Source: Thauera butanivorans NBRC 103042 (GTDB taxonomy: Bacteria > Pseudomonadota > Gammaproteobacteria > Burkholderiales > Rhodocyclaceae). Taken from it: a DNA stretch of 64,000 nt. The stretch is taken from contig NZ_BCUG01000020.1 of the NCBI RefSeq assembly GCF_001591165.1, positions 46,199 to 110,198 of the forward strand, read 5' to 3'. The translations under genes were made by a program, and so were the position numbers. Below the pieces are notes generated by a model that did not search any database, was not told the DNA's origin, and saw nothing but the letters and a program-made list of their open reading frames with translations. This document shows, piece after piece, positions 1 through 7,904 of the stretch (its first letter is position 1; every line of letters starts with the position of its first letter).

Positions 1-306
1 TCGGGCGAGGGGCCCAGCCACTACTGCGCCTCCAAGGCCGGCGTCATGGGGCTGACGCGCAGCATCGCGCGCGAGCTTGCCGCCAGCGGCATCCGCGTCA
101 ACACCATCGTGCCGGGGCCGACCAACACGCCGATGATGGCCGGCATTCCCGACGAGTGGATGCAGTCGATGATCAAGGCGATCCCGCTCGGCCGCATGTG
201 CGAACCGGAGGAGATCGCGCGCGTCGCGGCCTTTCTCGCCAGCGACGATGCCGGCTTCATCACTGGCCAGAACATCGCCGTCAATGGCGGCATGGCCTTC
301 ATCTGA
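1..306 (+). CDS. SDR-family oxidoreductase, C-terminal part (truncated by window edge)
   Basis: This is the last 101 residues of a short-chain dehydrogenase/reductase; the N-terminal Rossmann half lies outside the window. The Tyr-x3-Lys catalytic pair is visible at the very start (HYCASKAG). It is followed by the usual RVNTIVPGP and GFITGQNIAVNGG C-terminal blocks, so the fold and NAD(P)-dependent alcohol/ketone chemistry are clear. The substrate cannot be read from this piece. The stop lies 11 bases before the next gene, so the two are probably co-transcribed. Placement next to a CoA ligase and other steroid-type genes suggests a hydroxysteroid or hydroxyacyl-CoA dehydrogenase, which is inference. 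Confidence 0.85.
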   Translation, partial: SGEGPSHYCASKAGVMGLTRSIARELAASGIRVNTIVPGPTNTPMMAGIPDEWMQSMIKAIPLGRMCEPEEIARVAAFLASDDAGFITGQNIAVNGGMAFI

Positions 307-317
307 GCGGCAGCGGC

Positions 318-974
318 ATGACGACATCCACGGTCCCGGCCTCGACGGCCCCTGCCGACCTGCTCGCGCGCATCGACCGCCTCGAGTCGCTCGATGCCAT
401 CCGCCAGCTGGCCGCCAAGTACTCGCTGTCGCTCGACATGCGCGACCTCGACGCCCATGTGAACCTGTTCGCGCCCGACATCCGCGTCGGCCGCGAGAAA
501 ACCGGGCGCGCCCACCTGAAAGCCTGGGTGGATGACACCTTGCGCGACCAGTTCTCGGGTACCTCGCACCACCTGGGGCAGCACATCATCGAGTTCTCCG
601 ACCCGGATCACGCCACCGGCGTGGTGTATTCGAAGAACGAGCACGAGACCGGCCCGGAGTGGGTCCTCATGCAGATGCTGTACTGGGACGACTACGAGCG
701 CATCGACGGACGCTGGCATTTCCGCCGCCGCCTGCCTTGCTACTGGTACGCGTCCGACCTGAACAAGCCGCCGATCGGCGACCGCAAGATGCGCTGGCCG
801 GGGCGCGAGCCCTACCAGGGCACCTTCCACGCGCTGTTCCCGTCCTGGCAGGCGTTCTGGGCCCAGCGCCCGGACAAGGACAGCCTGCCCGAAGTGGCCG
901 CGCCCGCGCCGATGGAGAAGTTCCTGGCGACGATGCGCCGCGGCGCCCCCGATCCCCGGATCCGCGTGCGCTGA
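318..974 (+). CDS. SnoaL/NTF2-like protein
   Basis: A 218-residue protein whose N-terminal half (about residues 15-145) looks like the SnoaL-like/NTF2 cone fold: a helix rich in Leu/Arg (LLARIDRLESLDAIRQLAAKY), then RDLDAHVNLFAPDIRVG, then a strand ending DDYERIDGRWHFRRR. Members include ketosteroid-isomerase-like enzymes, dehydratases and many proteins of unknown role. It starts at ATG 318, 11 bases after the SDR stop, and precedes a CoA ligase. A second, shorter relative sits at 18369. No catalytic residues can be assigned with confidence, so the function is open; hydration/isomerisation of a ring intermediate is a guess from context. Confidence 0.7.
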   Translation: MTTSTVPASTAPADLLARIDRLESLDAIRQLAAKYSLSLDMRDLDAHVNLFAPDIRVGREKTGRAHLKAWVDDTLRDQFSGTSHHLGQHIIEFSDPDHATGVVYSKNEHETGPEWVLMQMLYWDDYERIDGRWHFRRRLPCYWYASDLNKPPIGDRKMRWPGREPYQGTFHALFPSWQAFWAQRPDKDSLPEVAAPAPMEKFLATMRRGAPDPRIRVR

Positions 975-1015
975 AGCGGCACCGCGTTCATCCGACGAAC
1001 AAGCTGGAGAGGCAG

Positions 1016-2854
1016 ATGCCCGAATCCAAGCCCTTCAAGACCCTGTCCAGCGGTGTGGTGCCGCGCGACGAAACCCAGGCCAGGCTGGACCTGCGCTCAC
1101 GCGCGGCGATGCAGATCAAGCCGGGCGACCTGTATACGGTGGCTGATCGCGTCGAGGAACAGGCCGCCAGGCTCGGCGGCAAGGACTTCCTCATCTATGG
1201 CGGACAGCGTTTCAGCTATGCCGAACTGGATGCGCGCGCCAACCAGGTGGCACACGTACTGCACGGCTGCGGTCTGCGCTGCGGCGACGTCTGCGCGCTG
1301 GCGATGGAGAACCGGCCGGAGTTCTTCTTCTACTGGTTCGGCCTCGCCAAGCTCGGCGTCGTCGCCGCCGTCATCAACACCCAGGTCAGCGGGCGTCCGC
1401 TGGTACATGCGCTGGAAGTGACCGGGGCCAGGGCGGTGATCGTCGGTGAGGAGTGCCTGGCCAACTTCGCCCTGACCGAAGGGCGGCCGGAGCAGCCGCT
1501 CTATCTCGCTACCGATGCCGAGAAGCCCGCCAGCGCCGAACACCGCGCGATCGTCGCGGCCGACATCAGCGCCGAAGTGGCGGCGGCGCCACGCACGGCC
1601 TTCCCGCGCGATGGCCGTGCCGGCGTGCGCGCCGAGGAAACGATGCTGCTGATCTTCACTTCCGGCACCACCGGCCTGCCCAAGGCGGCGCGCTACAGCC
1701 ACATGCGCTGGATGTCGTCCGGCGACGTCATGGAGGTGACGCTGGAGGCCGGCGAGGACGATGTTTTCTATTGCTGCCTGCCGCTGTACCACGGTGCGGC
1801 CGCCACCTCGGTGACCTCGACTGCGCTGAAGGCGGGCGCCAGCATCGTGCTGCGGCGCAAGTTCAGCACGCGCGAATTCTGGCAGGACGTGCGCCGCAAC
1901 CGCATCACCGTGGTGCAGTACATCGGCGAGATCTGCCGCTACCTGCTCAACGTTCCGCCGCAGCCCGAGGACAGGGATCACAGCCTGCGCTGCATGCTGG
2001 GCGCGGGCCTGACGCCCGAGAGCTGGGGGCGCTGGATCGAACGCTTCGGCGACGTGCAGATCTTCGAAGGCTGGGGCTCGACCGAGGCCAACACCGCGGT
2101 GATCAACATCGACAATCATCCGGGTTCGGTCGGCCGCATTCCCTACTGGGAAAAATCCAATTTCCGCCTGGTGCGCTACGACGTCGAAACCGACAGCCAT
2201 CCGCGCGACGCCGACGGCCGCTACATCCTGTGCAAGCCGGGCGAAGTCGGCGAAGGCATCGGCTTCATCGTCGACCATCCCGAGATTGGCGCCGGCCGCT
2301 TCGAGGGCTATACCTCGGCCGAAGCCACCGAGAAGAAGATCCTGCGCAACGTCTTCGCCGATGGCGATGCCTACTGGAGTTCCGGCGACCTGCTGCGCTA
2401 CGACGAAGAAGGCTATTTCTACTTCGTCGACCGCATCGGCGACACCTTCCGCTGGAAGAGCGAGAACGTGTCCACCGCCGAGGTGGCCGATGCGCTGGCG
2501 GACTATCCCGGCATGGAACTGATCAACATCTACGGCGTACGGGTGCCGCAGCACGAAGGCCGCGCCGGCATGGCGGCGATCGTGATGCAGCCCGGCCACG
2601 CCTTCGACCCCGGGCGCTTCTACGAGCTGACCGAGCAGCGCCTGCCGCGCTACGCCGCGCCGCAGTTCGTCCGGGTGTCGAGCGTGGCCGACCTGACGAC
2701 CACCTTCAAGCTGCGCAAGGTGGACCTGCAGCGCCAGGGCTACGACCCCACGGCCTTCGACGATCCGCTCTACGTCCGCGACGACAAGGCCGGCACCTAC
2801 CAGCCGTATTCCGACGAAGCGCTGAAGAACGCCGGCCTGCCGCCCTTCGCCTGA
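1016..2854 (+). CDS. FATP-type long-chain/steroid acyl-CoA synthetase
   Basis: A 612-residue adenylate-forming ligase that would activate a carboxylic acid to its CoA thioester with ATP. The AMP-binding P-loop motif FTSGTTGLPKAA, the FEGWGSTEAN acyl-adenylate motif and the hinge region DRIGDTFRWKSENVSTAEV are all present. The last is typical of the FATP/very-long-chain synthetase branch (FadD17/FadD6-like) rather than ordinary FadD. The start at 1016 is preceded by GGAGAGGCAG, a good ribosome binding site; the reading frame is open further upstream but overlaps the preceding gene. A strong terminator follows at 2899, so this closes the first operon. A steroid or sterol side-chain acid is the likely substrate from context only. 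Confidence 0.85.
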   Translation: MPESKPFKTLSSGVVPRDETQARLDLRSRAAMQIKPGDLYTVADRVEEQAARLGGKDFLIYGGQRFSYAELDARANQVAHVLHGCGLRCGDVCALAMENRPEFFFYWFGLAKLGVVAAVINTQVSGRPLVHALEVTGARAVIVGEECLANFALTEGRPEQPLYLATDAEKPASAEHRAIVAADISAEVAAAPRTAFPRDGRAGVRAEETMLLIFTSGTTGLPKAARYSHMRWMSSGDVMEVTLEAGEDDVFYCCLPLYHGAAATSVTSTALKAGASIVLRRKFSTREFWQDVRRNRITVVQYIGEICRYLLNVPPQPEDRDHSLRCMLGAGLTPESWGRWIERFGDVQIFEGWGSTEANTAVINIDNHPGSVGRIPYWEKSNFRLVRYDVETDSHPRDADGRYILCKPGEVGEGIGFIVDHPEIGAGRFEGYTSAEATEKKILRNVFADGDAYWSSGDLLRYDEEGYFYFVDRIGDTFRWKSENVSTAEVADALADYPGMELINIYGVRVPQHEGRAGMAAIVMQPGHAFDPGRFYELTEQRLPRYAAPQFVRVSSVADLTTTFKLRKVDLQRQGYDPTAFDDPLYVRDDKAGTYQPYSDEALKNAGLPPFA

Positions 2855-2898
2855 GCGGCGGGCGGAGGGTGTTCTCGTCCGGGGATGGGGAATCTGTC

Positions 2899-2930
2899 AA
2901 AAGGCCCGGTTCCCTTTCCGGGCCTTTTGC
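2899..2930 (+). terminator. Rho-independent terminator after the FATP-type ligase
   Basis: A perfect 11-bp stem (AAAAGGCCCGG at 2899-2909 with CCGGGCCTTTT at 2918-2928) encloses an 8-base loop and ends in a T run. It sits 45 bases after the ligase stop. The A-rich left arm means it could also work on the other strand. Confidence 0.85.
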
Positions 2931-2964
2931 TTTGGTGCGCAGTTTCTCGGCCAGACCCCGAGCC

Positions 2965-2982
2965 TAGTCCTTTTGGACGATG
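2965..2982 (+). promoter_or_regulatory. Interrupted palindrome TAGTCC-N4-GGACGATG, site 1
   Basis: The sequence TAGTCCTTTTGGACGATG contains the exact inverted repeat GTCC-TTTT-GGAC. It lies in the gap between the terminator and the small gene at 3122. It is the best match to a motif found six more times in the window, always upstream of catabolic or transport genes. It is proposed as an operator for an unidentified transcription factor. Confidence 0.6.
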
Positions 2983-3121
2983 AGCGTCTTGCGCGCTGCG
3001 CGCATTCTCCGTTTCACGCAGGAGGAGGCAGCCGGATGGCAGTCGCGACAAAGCGGCGTCGTACCGGAACCCTGCGAGACCCCAGCGCAGATCGCGCGCC
3101 GCAGGATTGGAGGAAAGGCAC

Positions 3122-3334
3122 ATGTTCACCAAGATTTTCGTTCTGAGCGCAGCCCTGGGCGGCATTGCCGGTTTCGCAACCATGCTCGACGAGGGGCACG
3201 GACGGATGGTCGATTCGCTGGTGCAGATGCCGGCGGGCTGTCAGGCTGGTGAAGTGCAAACGCATTGCCAGCAGGCCGGTTCGCCCGCCAAGGCCTCGGC
3301 CAGCCAGTTCTTCGCGATGCTCTCGTCGCACTGA
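3122..3334 (+). CDS. Small membrane-anchored or secreted protein, unknown function
   Basis: A 70-residue ORF with a strong ribosome binding site (GGAGGAAAGGCAC) before ATG 3122. The first ~22 residues (MFTKIFVLSAALGGIAGFAT) form a hydrophobic segment that could be a signal peptide or membrane anchor. The remainder is short and polar, with two cysteines and an Ala/Ser-rich tail. No family is recognised. It stands alone between site 1 of the repeated operator and site 2, so it may be expressed with the catabolic genes. An in-frame ATG 15 bases upstream has a worse ribosome binding site. Confidence 0.55.
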   Translation: MFTKIFVLSAALGGIAGFATMLDEGHGRMVDSLVQMPAGCQAGEVQTHCQQAGSPAKASASQFFAMLSSH

Positions 3335-3528
3335 GACCCCGCCGCGCCCTGCCGTGCCGCCTGGCATGGCAGGACGCGGAGTGTTTCCGAAGCATGTCCC
3401 GCGACCCCGCGCTGCCGCTGCAGCCGCGGGGTTCGGCGCTGGGCGGGTGTCTTCGCTGCCGGCGCGCGGCGACCCCGGGAGCGCGATGCCCCGGAAAACC
3501 GTGCGCCATGGGAATCGTTCGCTTCGCC

Positions 3529-3546
3529 TAGTCGATATGAACGATT
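3529..3546 (+). promoter_or_regulatory. Interrupted palindrome, degenerate site 2
   Basis: TAGTCGATATGAACGATT keeps the register of the repeated motif (TAGTC, 4-base spacer, G-AC-GAT) with three or four changes. It lies about 80 bases before the thiolase-fold gene at 3623. The region 3335-3528 between the small gene and this site is GC-rich and shows no other feature. Confidence 0.4.
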
Positions 3547-3622
3547 GTCGCCGCCAGGGGCTGTGGCATCGTGGCAGCCAATGCAGGGCCGACAGCGGCC
3601 CCGATCAGCGAGGTGAGCAAGC

Positions 3623-4834
3623 ATGGGTCTGAAAGGAAACGCAGCAATCGTCGGCGCCGCGCAGTACAAGCCGGAGAAGTACGCGACTGCGCCGCGGATG
3701 TTCCATCTCGAGCAGGTGGCCGACCTGGCCGGCCGCGCGCTGGCCGATGCGGGCCTGAAGGCGTCCGACATCGACGGCTTGGTGGTGCATGGTCCGCAGT
3801 TCCACGAGGCCCAGGTGTTCGTGCCGGCGATGGCTGCCGAATACTTGGGGCTGTCGCTCAACTTCGCCGAAGTCGTCGACCTCGGCGGCTGCTCCTCGGT
3901 GGCGGCGGTGTGGCGGGCGGCGGCGGCGATCGAGCTGGGCCTGTGCCAGGCCGTGCTGTGCGTGATCCCGTCGCGCATGGCGCCCTTCGGCCCGGACGAG
4001 GACCCGGCCTGGATGGCGCGGGCGATGCGCTTCGGTGGCCACAGCACCGCTTTCGGCGCGCCCGAAGCCGAATTCGACCTGCCCTACGGCCACATGGGCC
4101 AGAACACCGGCTACGCGATGATCGCCCAGCGCTACGCCGCCAAGTATGGCTACGACCCGGTGGCGATGGCCAAGATCGCGGTCGACCAGCGCACCAACGC
4201 GCTCGCCAACCCGGACGCCAGCTTCTTCGGCAAGCCGCTGACGATCGACGACGTGCTGGCCAGCAAGATGGTGGCCGAGCCGCTGCGCGTGCTGGAAATC
4301 GTGATGCCGGTGGCCGGCGGCGCGGCGGTGATCGTGGCGTCGAAGGAAGTGGCGGCGCGGGCGAGGAATCGCGGCGCCTGCATCACCGGCTTCGGCGAGC
4401 ACCTGTCGTTCAAGTCGCCGACCTATGCGGCCGAGATGACGGACACGCCGATCGGCCCGGCGGCCGAGCACGCTTTCGCCATGGCCGGCATCGGGCGCAG
4501 CGACATCCACGCGGCGCAGATCTACGACTGCTACACCATCACCGTGCTGCTGACGCTGGAGGATGCCGGCTTCGCGCCCAAGGGAGAGGGCATGCGCTGG
4601 GTGCGCGAGCACGACCTGACCTACAGGGGCGACTTCCCCATGAACACCCACGGCGGGCAGCTCAGTTTCGGCCAGAGCGGCACGGCGGGCGGCATGTCGC
4701 AGGTCATCGAAGCCTTCCACCAGATCGCCGGCCGCGCCGGCGAGCGCCAGCTCAGGCGCTGCGACACGGTGTTCGTATCCGGCACCGGCGGCGTCATGAG
4801 CGAGCAGGGCGCACTGATTCTCCAGGGAGCATGA
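3623..4834 (+). CDS. Thiolase-fold lipid-transfer/aldolase protein (Ltp2/SCP-x type)
   Basis: A 403-residue thiolase-superfamily protein of the SCP-x/Ltp2 branch. Cys90 (DLGGCSSVAAV) sits at the nucleophile position. The usual GHP motif near the C terminus is altered to HGGQLSFGQSG, and IYDCYTITVLLTLEDAGF matches the block that carries catalytic Tyr in Ltp2-type retro-aldolases. In steroid degraders, Ltp2 with a DUF35 partner cleaves the 17-hydroxy C3 side-chain CoA thioester to androstenedione and propionyl-CoA. Here the next gene carries DUF35 and overlaps the stop by four bases (ATGA), which supports an aldolase role over a classical thiolase. Ordinary ketothiolase activity is not excluded. 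Confidence 0.8.
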   Translation: MGLKGNAAIVGAAQYKPEKYATAPRMFHLEQVADLAGRALADAGLKASDIDGLVVHGPQFHEAQVFVPAMAAEYLGLSLNFAEVVDLGGCSSVAAVWRAAAAIELGLCQAVLCVIPSRMAPFGPDEDPAWMARAMRFGGHSTAFGAPEAEFDLPYGHMGQNTGYAMIAQRYAAKYGYDPVAMAKIAVDQRTNALANPDASFFGKPLTIDDVLASKMVAEPLRVLEIVMPVAGGAAVIVASKEVAARARNRGACITGFGEHLSFKSPTYAAEMTDTPIGPAAEHAFAMAGIGRSDIHAAQIYDCYTITVLLTLEDAGFAPKGEGMRWVREHDLTYRGDFPMNTHGGQLSFGQSGTAGGMSQVIEAFHQIAGRAGERQLRRCDTVFVSGTGGVMSEQGALILQGA

Positions 4835-5799
4835 AGAGCATGTCGACCAACAAACCGCTGCCGATGCCGACCGGGATTTCGGCGCCGTTCTGGAATGGCC
4901 TCAAGGAAGGCCGCGTGACCATTCCGCAGTGCAAGTCCTGCGGCCACTGGGTCTTCTTCCCGCGCCGCCACTGCGACAAGTGCTGGTCGCAGGATCTGGA
5001 ATGGAAGGAAGTGAAGGGCACCGGCACGCTCTACACCTACACGCTGACGCGCGTGCCGACGATGCCCGACTTCGCCGACGAGATGCCGCAGAAGATGGCG
5101 GTGGTCGAGCTCGACGAAGGCGTGCGCATCAACACCACGCTGATCGGCCTCGACGAGGCCGAGATCGCGGTCGGCATGCGGCTCAAGCCGGTGATCGACA
5201 CGGTCGCCACGGACGGCACCGCGCTGCTGCGCTTCACCGCTGCGGACAAGGATATCCCGGCGCGCATCGACAGCACGCCGGCCGCGCTCGCCGCGGCCGC
5301 GGAAAAAGCAGCCGAAACCGCAGCGGCAGCGCCCAGGCGCCAGGTGCGCTTCGACGACGAGGCGGCGATGAAGGCGCTGGTCAGCGAGGACTACTCGCCG
5401 TGGAGCAGCCAGGTCGTCGTCGACCAGGCGTTGATCGACGAATTCGCCCGCCTGTCCGGCGACGACTACTGGATCCATACCGATCCCGAGCGCGCGCGCA
5501 GGCAGAGCCCCTTCGGCGGCACCATCGCCCACGGCGCGCTGGTGCAGGTGCTGCAGTCGCGCTTGACGATTCCGCTCGACTACGAAGTCGTCGGTTTCAA
5601 CAACATGGTCAATTACGGCTCCGACCGCCTGCGCTTTCCGGCGCCGGTGCCCGCCGGCTCGCGCATTCATGCGCGCTCACGGGTCAAGGCGGTGGAAAAG
5701 CTGCCCAAGGGCATGCAGATGACCTTGGAAATCGTCACTCACGTCGTCGGCAGCGAACGGCCGTCGGTGATCAACGATCTGGTGATCCTCTATATGTGA
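4831..5799 (+). CDS. DUF35-MaoC fusion protein (steroid side-chain hydratase/aldolase partner)
   Basis: A 322-residue two-domain protein. Residues 1-145 are a DUF35 (rubredoxin-like zinc ribbon plus OB fold) with Cys34, Cys37, Cys48 and Cys51 as the metal site. An Ala-rich linker (about 150-170) leads to a MaoC hot-dog hydratase domain with Asp211 and His216 in the catalytic DDYWIH motif and GGTIAHGALVQVLQ downstream. In mycobacterial ChsH2 the two domains occur in the opposite order (MaoC then DUF35). The pairing with the Ltp2-like gene suggests hydration of the side-chain enoyl-CoA followed by retro-aldol cleavage in one complex. The start is ATG 4831 (ATGA overlap) or ATG 4840. Confidence 0.82.
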   Translation: MKSMSTNKPLPMPTGISAPFWNGLKEGRVTIPQCKSCGHWVFFPRRHCDKCWSQDLEWKEVKGTGTLYTYTLTRVPTMPDFADEMPQKMAVVELDEGVRINTTLIGLDEAEIAVGMRLKPVIDTVATDGTALLRFTAADKDIPARIDSTPAALAAAAEKAAETAAAAPRRQVRFDDEAAMKALVSEDYSPWSSQVVVDQALIDEFARLSGDDYWIHTDPERARRQSPFGGTIAHGALVQVLQSRLTIPLDYEVVGFNNMVNYGSDRLRFPAPVPAGSRIHARSRVKAVEKLPKGMQMTLEIVTHVVGSERPSVINDLVILYM

Positions 5800-5839
5800 T
5801 CGTGTCGTACCGCTGATTTTTCCGTGTCTCCTCTTTGTC

Positions 5840-5873
5840 ACCGCCTCTCCCGCAAGGGAAGGCGGTTTTTTTT
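5840..5873 (+). terminator. Rho-independent terminator after DUF35-MaoC
   Basis: The stem CCGCCT/AGGCGG is extended by TCCC/GGGA around a GCAA tetraloop (5841-5865, one bulged C) and followed by eight T residues. It separates the aldolase operon from the ring-degradation operon. Confidence 0.85.
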
Positions 5874-6003
5874 CTGCTCCGCAGCGCTGGACACGCGCTC
5901 CGCTTCGTCAGCGAGCGCGGCGCCGCGCCTGCAGGCCTGGAGCGGCTGCGAGCGATTGCCGGCCACGCGCATCGGCATGCCTGCCGGGGCATGCCTGAAG
6001 TCG

Positions 6004-6021
6004 TAGTCTCAACGGACGATG
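6004..6021 (+). promoter_or_regulatory. Interrupted palindrome TAGTCC-N4-GGACGATG, site 3
   Basis: TAGTCTCAACGGACGATG matches the repeated motif at all fixed positions but one. It is about 60 bases before the start codon of the extradiol dioxygenase that opens the long C/D-ring operon, a fitting place for an operator or activator site. Confidence 0.6.
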
Positions 6022-6081
6022 ATGGCGCGGCCGGCAGTTCGCACAATGCTCCCAGGTATCCGACCAATCCTGGGGGCAGCA

Positions 6082-6987
6082 ATGATCGACATTCGCGGTT
6101 TGGCCTACATCGTCACTCAGATCGACGATCTCGCCGAATGGGCAGGCTACGCAGAGAACGTGCTCGGCATGATGAGCTCGCCGGCGCCTGGTGGCGGGCT
6201 CTACGTCAAGATGGACGAACGGCCCTTCCGCATCCTGGTGGTGCAGGGTGCGGAGCGCCGCTACCTCGCTTCGGGCTGGGAACTGCCGGGCAGGGAGGCA
6301 TTCGAGGCGGCGCTGGCCGAACTGGAGGCGAAGGGCGTGAGCTACGTGCTGGCCGACGCCGCCACCGTGGCCCAGCGCGGCATGCAGGCGGTGGCGGTGC
6401 TGACCGATCCGTCCGGCAACCGCCACGAACTGTGCTGGGGCCATCTGTCGGACTGCCAGCCCTTCGTGTCGCCGCAGGCGGTGCCGCGTTTCGTCACCGG
6501 CGACATGGGCCTGGGCCACACGGTGCTGCCGGCGCCCGACTTCGACGCCACCGCGGCCTTCCTCCGCGACGTGCTCGGCTTCGGCCTGTCCGACATCTTC
6601 AACTTCCGCCCCGATCCGGCCGCGCCGCCGGTCCGCATCCACTTCATGCATTGCGGCAATGCCCGCCACCACAGCCTCGCGATCGCCGAATACCCGGTGC
6701 CGAGCGGCTGCGTGCATGTGATGGTGGAAGTCGATTCGATGACCGAGGTCGGCCGCGCCCACGACCGCCGCATTGCCCACGAGGTGCCGCTGTCGGCGAC
6801 GCTGGGCCAGCATCTCAACGACCGCATGATCTCCTTCTACATGAAGACGCCGTCGGACTTCGACCTGGAATACGGCTTCGGCGGCCTGCAGCTCGACTGG
6901 GATCGACACACCGCCTTCGAATTCACCCGCGTCAGCATCTGGGGCCACGACTTCGGCGTCGGCCAGCGGCAGGAACAGGCCGCCTGA
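6082..6987 (+). CDS. Type I extradiol dioxygenase (TesB/HsaC-like)
   Basis: A 301-residue vicinal-oxygen-chelate enzyme with two glyoxalase-like halves (about 5-120 and 140-270), the usual length for steroid and biphenyl ring-cleavage dioxygenases. The Fe(II) 2-His-1-carboxylate triad is visible as His146 (GLGHTVLP), His197 (ARHHSLAI) and Glu263 (FDLEYG). In steroid degradation TesB/HsaC cleaves the aromatised A ring of 3,4-dihydroxy-9,10-seco-androstatriene-dione by meta cleavage. It heads the operon that continues with ipdA 27 bases later. Assignment to the steroid substrate comes from neighbours; biphenyl- or terpenoid-type catechols are alternatives. Confidence 0.83.
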   Translation: MIDIRGLAYIVTQIDDLAEWAGYAENVLGMMSSPAPGGGLYVKMDERPFRILVVQGAERRYLASGWELPGREAFEAALAELEAKGVSYVLADAATVAQRGMQAVAVLTDPSGNRHELCWGHLSDCQPFVSPQAVPRFVTGDMGLGHTVLPAPDFDATAAFLRDVLGFGLSDIFNFRPDPAAPPVRIHFMHCGNARHHSLAIAEYPVPSGCVHVMVEVDSMTEVGRAHDRRIAHEVPLSATLGQHLNDRMISFYMKTPSDFDLEYGFGGLQLDWDRHTAFEFTRVSIWGHDFGVGQRQEQAA

Positions 6988-7014
6988 GCGCGGCCGGCAA
7001 CAGGAAAAGCATTC

Positions 7015-7890
7015 ATGAACAAACAGATGACGGCGGCCGATGTCGTCGCCCGGCTCCGGGACGGCATGACCATCGGCTTCGGCGGCTGGGGGCCGCGGCG
7101 CAAGCCGATGGCGATCGTGCGCGAGATCCTGCGCTCGGACCTGAAGGATCTCACCGTGGTCTCCTACGGCGGGCCGGACGTCGGCATGCTGTGCGCCGCC
7201 GGCAAGGTCAGGAAGCTGATCTTCGGCTTCGCCACGCTCGACGCCATTCCGCTCGAACCCTGGTACCGCAAGGTGCGCGAAACCGGCGCGCTGGAACTGA
7301 TGGAGCTCGACGAAGGCATGTGGCAATGGGGCCTGCGCGCCGCCGGCATGCGCGTGCCCTTCCTGCCGACGCGCTGCGGGCTGGCGACCGACGTGACCAG
7401 GCTGAACCCTGAGCTCAAGACCATCCGCTCGCCCTACGACGATGGCGAGGTGCTGCTGGCGATGCCGGCGCTCAAGCTCGACGCCGCGCTGGTGCACGTC
7501 AATGTCGCCGACCGCCTCGGCAACACCCTGATCCTGGGCGGCGACCCCTACTTCGACCACCTCGTCGCGCGGGCCGCGGACGCCTGCTACGTGTCGGCCG
7601 AGCGGGTCGAGGAACGGCTGGCGCTGGCGCCCGAGCAGGCCCGCTTCAACACCTTCGAGCGCTATCTGGTGAAAGGCGTGGTGCATGCGCCCGGCGGCGC
7701 GCATCCGACCACCTGCGCGCCGGATTACGGCTGGGACATGAGCCATTTCAAGCGCTACGTCGCCAGCGCCGCCGAGGAAGGCGGCTGGCAGGCCTACATG
7801 GACGAATTCGTCAGCCCGGGCGAGGCCGCCTACCAGGCCGCCAACGGCGGTATCGAACGCATGGGCGCGCTGCCCCTGCCGGTGTTTTGA
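7015..7890 (+). CDS. ipdA: IpdA-like CoA-transferase family hydrolase, alpha subunit
   Basis: A 291-residue family I CoA-transferase alpha-type subunit. The N-terminal stretch LRDGMTIGFGGWGPRRKPMAIVREI, then VVSYGGPDVGMLCAAGKVRKL, and VVHAPGGAHPTTCAPDYG near the C terminus closely recall mycobacterial IpdA as I remember it. IpdAB does not transfer CoA but hydrolyses the last carbocycle of the steroid nucleus (COCHEA-CoA), opening ring C. It forms an obligate pair with the next gene 14 bases downstream. The symbol rests on recalled similarity and the full ipd gene neighbourhood. Confidence 0.88.
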   Translation: MNKQMTAADVVARLRDGMTIGFGGWGPRRKPMAIVREILRSDLKDLTVVSYGGPDVGMLCAAGKVRKLIFGFATLDAIPLEPWYRKVRETGALELMELDEGMWQWGLRAAGMRVPFLPTRCGLATDVTRLNPELKTIRSPYDDGEVLLAMPALKLDAALVHVNVADRLGNTLILGGDPYFDHLVARAADACYVSAERVEERLALAPEQARFNTFERYLVKGVVHAPGGAHPTTCAPDYGWDMSHFKRYVASAAEEGGWQAYMDEFVSPGEAAYQAANGGIERMGALPLPVF

Positions 7891-7904
7891 GGAGCGTGAG
7901 CGGC

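Noticed and set aside
2980..3252. An ORF starting at the ATG within operator site 1
   Set aside because: It has no ribosome binding site and no family features, and it is in a different frame from the well-supported small gene at 3122.
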